DNA of 64,000 bases from Phytoseiulus persimilis (Eukaryota; Arthropoda; Arachnida; Mesostigmata; Phytoseiidae), in assembly GCA_037576195.1 (NCBI GenBank), contig CM075101.1:24738001-24802000 (forward strand). The letters run 5' to 3'. The translations under genes were made by a program, and so were the position numbers. Below the pieces are notes generated by a model. The model was not told the origin of the DNA and made no database searches. It saw only the letters and a list, made by a program, of their open reading frames with translations. Positions 63,601 to 64,000 of the stretch are shown here, one piece after another. Positions within the stretch are counted from its first letter, which is position 1; every line of letters starts with the position of its first letter.

Positions 63601-64000
63601 GCCTTCTTCCGGACAGGGAGGTTCCTCAACTCCCCCGCCCCCGAAGCACGTCGGTAAGTTCGCTCGAGCGCTTCCTGACCGATTCGGCGCTGTTCCCTGC
63701 TCTCACAGCTTGAAGCAGGTCAAAGCTGAGGGCAGACGCGATTATCGCGAACTTCAGTGAAGGCCGGATACGCCATGCGCAGCCCGAGAAAGAAAACAAA
63801 CGGAGCTTGTCAATATTTAGCGGAGAGCCTTCCGCACGAGAACGGAACGACTCGATGTCGATCGAACGCTCAAGTGACCATCGCACACTCGACCGAGCAG
63901 TTGGTGATGCAGAAAAGGCTCGTTCGCGGCAAGCTACCTCCATTATCACTGCGATTCCTTCTAAACATTAGCGTTGTTCCAGTGGTGCGACCCCAACCTT
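51638..64000 (+). CDS. fra: Frazzled/DCC/neogenin netrin receptor gene (multi-exon, 3' end beyond window)
   Basis: Single-pass membrane receptor; in animals this family binds netrins (and RGM for neogenin) and steers axons and migrating cells. The spliced product visible here is about 1,340 residues, close to the usual 1,400 or so. Order: tentative signal peptide; Ig1 (exons 2-3), Ig2 (exon 4), Ig3 (exons 5-6), Ig4 (exon 7), each with its Cys pair (for example VVLHC / GVYQC, TLDC / SYMC, LFEC / VYQC); six FN3 domains (exons 8-15); a membrane helix (exon 17, about residues 1056-1080); cytoplasmic P1 motif KPPDLWIHHEQMEL (exon 18); proline-rich exon 21. Introns are GT-AG with matching phases throughout. 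The last exon starts at 63983 and leaves the window, so the P3 motif is not seen. The four-Ig plus six-FN3 layout and P1 rule out other Ig/FN3 receptors such as Robo or Dscam. Confidence 0.96.
52805..52977 (+). CDS. fra: fra exon 2: first half of Ig1
   Basis: Encodes the family-typical start of Ig1 (FSEEPSDSAVAENAPVVLHC) with the first Ig cysteine. The donor GTATGT at 52978 leaves phase 2. The 5' boundary is uncertain: a second acceptor (ttccag) ends at 52844 but would need a phase-1 upstream exon. Confidence 0.85.
53977..54167 (+). CDS. fra: fra exon 3: second half of Ig1
   Basis: The acceptor ttttgcag completes an Arg codon split with exon 2 and gives WRKDG, the Ig tryptophan strand, then LTDEGVYQCLA with the second Ig1 cysteine. 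The donor is GTGAGT at 54168, phase 1. Confidence 0.95.
54641..54656 (+). repeat. (CT)n tract in fra intron 3
   Basis: CT dinucleotide run about 120 bases before the exon 4 acceptor. Confidence 0.9.
54775..55019 (+). CDS. fra: fra exon 4: Ig2
   Basis: A whole Ig domain: PTFEEQPRNLSLYAGQTAFF, then Cys, VTWLRNG, and LPSGALEIDALNSADEGPYQC. The LPSGAL.I stretch matches DCC Ig2. Acceptor ttgttccag, donor GTACGT at 55020, phase 0. Confidence 0.96.
55209..55429 (+). CDS. fra: fra exon 5: Ig2-Ig3 linker and first half of Ig3
   Basis: Encodes PPVFVAQPSQVRAVKGDRVT, then LDC, GHPRPQISWLKDG. The linker before it (PSSHSGTSDGDRRQL) is hydrophilic. Acceptor gaacag, donor GTAACT at 55430, phase 2. Confidence 0.94.
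55564..55706 (+). CDS. fra: fra exon 6: second half of Ig3
   Basis: Completes a Ser codon with exon 5 and encodes SLQIENVQSQDAGSYMCRAE, the D-A-G-x-Y-x-C signature of Ig3. Donor GTGAGG at 55707, phase 1. Confidence 0.95.
56164..56439 (+). CDS. fra: fra exon 7: Ig4
   Basis: A complete Ig domain: PPTFRSKPQHQAVREKEDAL, FEC, PEPKVEWFKNGD and HNDRGVYQCVASNQAG. Acceptor ttgcag, donor GTGAGT at 56440, phase 1. Confidence 0.97.
56982..57095 (+). CDS. fra: fra exon 8: first half of FN3-1
   Basis: Encodes EAPSAPQGLTARVVTANIIS then LSWQPP, the start of FN3-1. A TACTAAC-like branch site lies about 45 bases upstream of the acceptor cctcag. A second in-frame acceptor (aaacag, exon start 56946) would add 12 residues. 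Donor GTAAGT at 57096, phase 1. Confidence 0.88.
57764..58276 (+). CDS. fra: fra exon 9: end of FN3-1 and whole FN3-2
   Basis: The longest exon. It encodes ITAYTVFYKTEG, LKPSTKYSFRVVAVDSAHGL, then FN3-2 with VEVGWEPP, VQYEVYYQE and FTEYTIWVNAVTQNGTG. Acceptor ctgcag, donor GTAAGT at 58277, phase 1. Confidence 0.97.
58393..58695 (+). CDS. fra: fra exon 10: FN3-3
   Basis: A whole FN3 domain: TPQNVTLEKVGGTSLIVRWE, NGIITGYKIRYKQ and VKIAALTVNGTGPATEW, very close to DCC FN3-3. Acceptor ttcccag, donor GTGAGT at 58696, phase 1. Confidence 0.97.
58895..59089 (+). CDS. fra: fra exon 11: first part of FN3-4
   Basis: Encodes VPGQPTGLKAKPAARSLTIG, then WFPPRNTNIMVRGYRIGWGP. The N-I-x-V-R-G-Y motif is characteristic of DCC FN3-4. 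Acceptor tcgcag, donor GTGAGT at 59090, phase 1. Confidence 0.96.
59201..59338 (+). CDS. fra: fra exon 12: end of FN3-4 and linker
   Basis: Encodes EYVISVRAYNRIGEGQPLQD then the linker PTQPALVPPVGL that leads into FN3-5. Acceptor ccgcag, donor GTAAAT at 59339, phase 1. Confidence 0.95.
59494..59690 (+). CDS. fra: fra exon 13: most of FN3-5
   Basis: Encodes LSPTTVVLFWTDTTLP, HYQVRYKASSSPKYKY and LKPFTQYEFAVK, the netrin-binding FN3-5 core. Acceptor gttgcag, donor GTCAGT at 59691, phase 0. Confidence 0.95.
60219..60390 (+). CDS. fra: fra exon 14: end of FN3-5, start of FN3-6
   Basis: Encodes RRESAYSMAVFNTTQEASPE, then SAPRDFTV and VTLHWGPPKLSNGIIT. The SAP-x-DFTV junction matches DCC. Acceptor ttgaag, donor GTGAGT at 60391, phase 1. 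Confidence 0.95.
60781..60975 (+). CDS. fra: fra exon 15: rest of FN3-6
   Basis: Encodes YTIVYTTNPG, WNVETVSGDKLTTSISGLSS and YYFKIQARNSKGYGPLSE, nearly identical in pattern to DCC FN3-6. The only GT at the 3' end is GTGCGC at 60976, which leaves phase 1. Confidence 0.92.
61267..61305 (+). CDS. fra: fra exon 16: 39-nt juxtamembrane micro-exon
   Basis: The strong acceptor tttccttag and donor GTGAGA bound 39 bases that enter and leave in phase 1 and encode about 13 residues (FQTTILGPHPTL core). Skipping it also keeps the frame with exon 17, so it may be an optional cassette between FN3-6 and the membrane helix. Confidence 0.6.
61651..61796 (+). CDS. fra: fra exon 17: transmembrane helix
   Basis: Encodes SSLVVLIGAGVGIVLLLLFV followed by TLCVMAC and the stop-transfer RKKK, then a basic juxtamembrane stretch. 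Acceptor tttacag, donor GTGAGC at 61797, phase 0. Confidence 0.96.
61984..62176 (+). CDS. fra: fra exon 18: cytoplasmic P1 motif
   Basis: Encodes EKPPDLWIHHEQMELKN, the P1 motif of DCC/neogenin/frazzled (compare PPDLWIHHE in vertebrates), then a Ser/Asp-rich stretch. Acceptor gtgcag, donor GTGAGT at 62177, phase 1. Confidence 0.97.
62345..62458 (+). CDS. fra: fra exon 19: cytoplasmic tail
   Basis: Encodes a hydrophilic tail segment (SDGGSSCRTDRPLLPKYPSR, then PALKPLLYS). Acceptor ctttag, donor GTAAGT at 62459, phase 1. No named motif seen. Confidence 0.85.
63011..63072 (+). CDS. fra: fra exon 20: 62-nt frame-changing exon
   Basis: The acceptor ttccacag and donor GTAGGT enclose PRAHMMMDMPHHIDGLTTLS. 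Exon 19 ends in phase 1 and exon 21 starts in phase 0. This exon is the only one I found that converts 1 to 0. The RAH-MMMDMP stretch sits where DCC has RAKLMIPMD. Confidence 0.75.
63182..63377 (+). CDS. fra: fra exon 21: proline-rich P2-like region
   Basis: Encodes PSSTYEAVVPPLPSLQSMAG, an Ala run, then QQHQPPPPPPPTH. Its position and PxxP content fit the P2 region. Acceptor gtttcag, donor GTGAGC at 63378, phase 1. Confidence 0.93.
63522..63653 (+). CDS. fra: fra exon 22: cytoplasmic tail
   Basis: Encodes GYDTIGRQQRASVQGPGLNQ, then RSFSVPSSGQGG and TPPPPKHV. Acceptor ttctcag, donor GTAAGT at 63654, phase 1. Confidence 0.93.
63983..64000 (+). CDS. fra: fra exon 23 (partial, runs off the window)
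   Basis: The acceptor gttccag completes a Val codon with exon 22 and gives VVRPQP up to the window edge. Vertebrate DCC has a similar V-R-P run shortly before P3. Confidence 0.75.

Noticed and set aside
1..64000. tRNA, rRNA, CRISPR, transposon and prokaryotic operon signals
   Set aside because: No tRNA B-box in a credible cloverleaf, no rRNA-like conserved stretch, no regular direct-repeat array, no transposase or reverse transcriptase motif. Spliced genes exclude a bacterial origin.

Overview
The window is eukaryotic nuclear DNA, most likely from an arthropod. It has GT-AG introns in consistent phases, no operons, and one large, unmistakable animal gene. That gene is an orthologue of the netrin receptor frazzled/DCC/neogenin. 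Base composition is near 50% GC, CpG is common and the recognised introns are short (about 100 to 1,100 bases). A compact arthropod genome such as a predatory mite would fit, but the species is inference only.

Right end (about 51.6-64.0 kb, + strand): the frazzled/DCC gene was rebuilt from 21 internal and terminal exons plus a tentative signal-peptide exon. The order is four Ig domains, six fibronectin III domains, one transmembrane helix, the cytoplasmic P1 motif (KPPDLWIHHEQMEL), a proline-rich P2-like exon, and the start of a last exon that runs off the window. Every internal junction has matching phase. Two small exons stand out: a 39-nt phase-symmetric micro-exon next to the membrane and a 62-nt exon that is needed to keep the frame.

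Around 13.6-14.2 kb (- strand): a two-exon gene for a small secreted Gly/Tyr-rich protein with an Arg/Tyr-rich tail, probably structural (cuticle-like).

Around 35.4-37.5 kb (+ strand): exons resembling the ADP-ribosyltransferase (ART) fold of the heat-labile-enterotoxin/pertussis-S1 family. The RPP, V-S-x-S, Y-I-V-E-I and E-x-E motifs appear in order, but the conserved first-motif arginine seems to be missing. Several other segments (3.3, 15.0, 19.4 and 32.5 kb, all - strand) show weaker versions of the same motifs and may be diverged or decayed relatives.

The rest (0-13, 20-35, 37.5-51.6 kb) holds few features I can defend. It has many long overlapping open frames because stop codons are scarce on both strands, so frame length is poor evidence. 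I list a few coding-like segments with specific support (a leucine-rich-repeat-like exon near 46 kb, a signal-peptide ORF at 17.2 kb, a hydrophobic small ORF at 11.0 kb) at low confidence. I saw no rRNA, tRNA, transposon or CRISPR signal.
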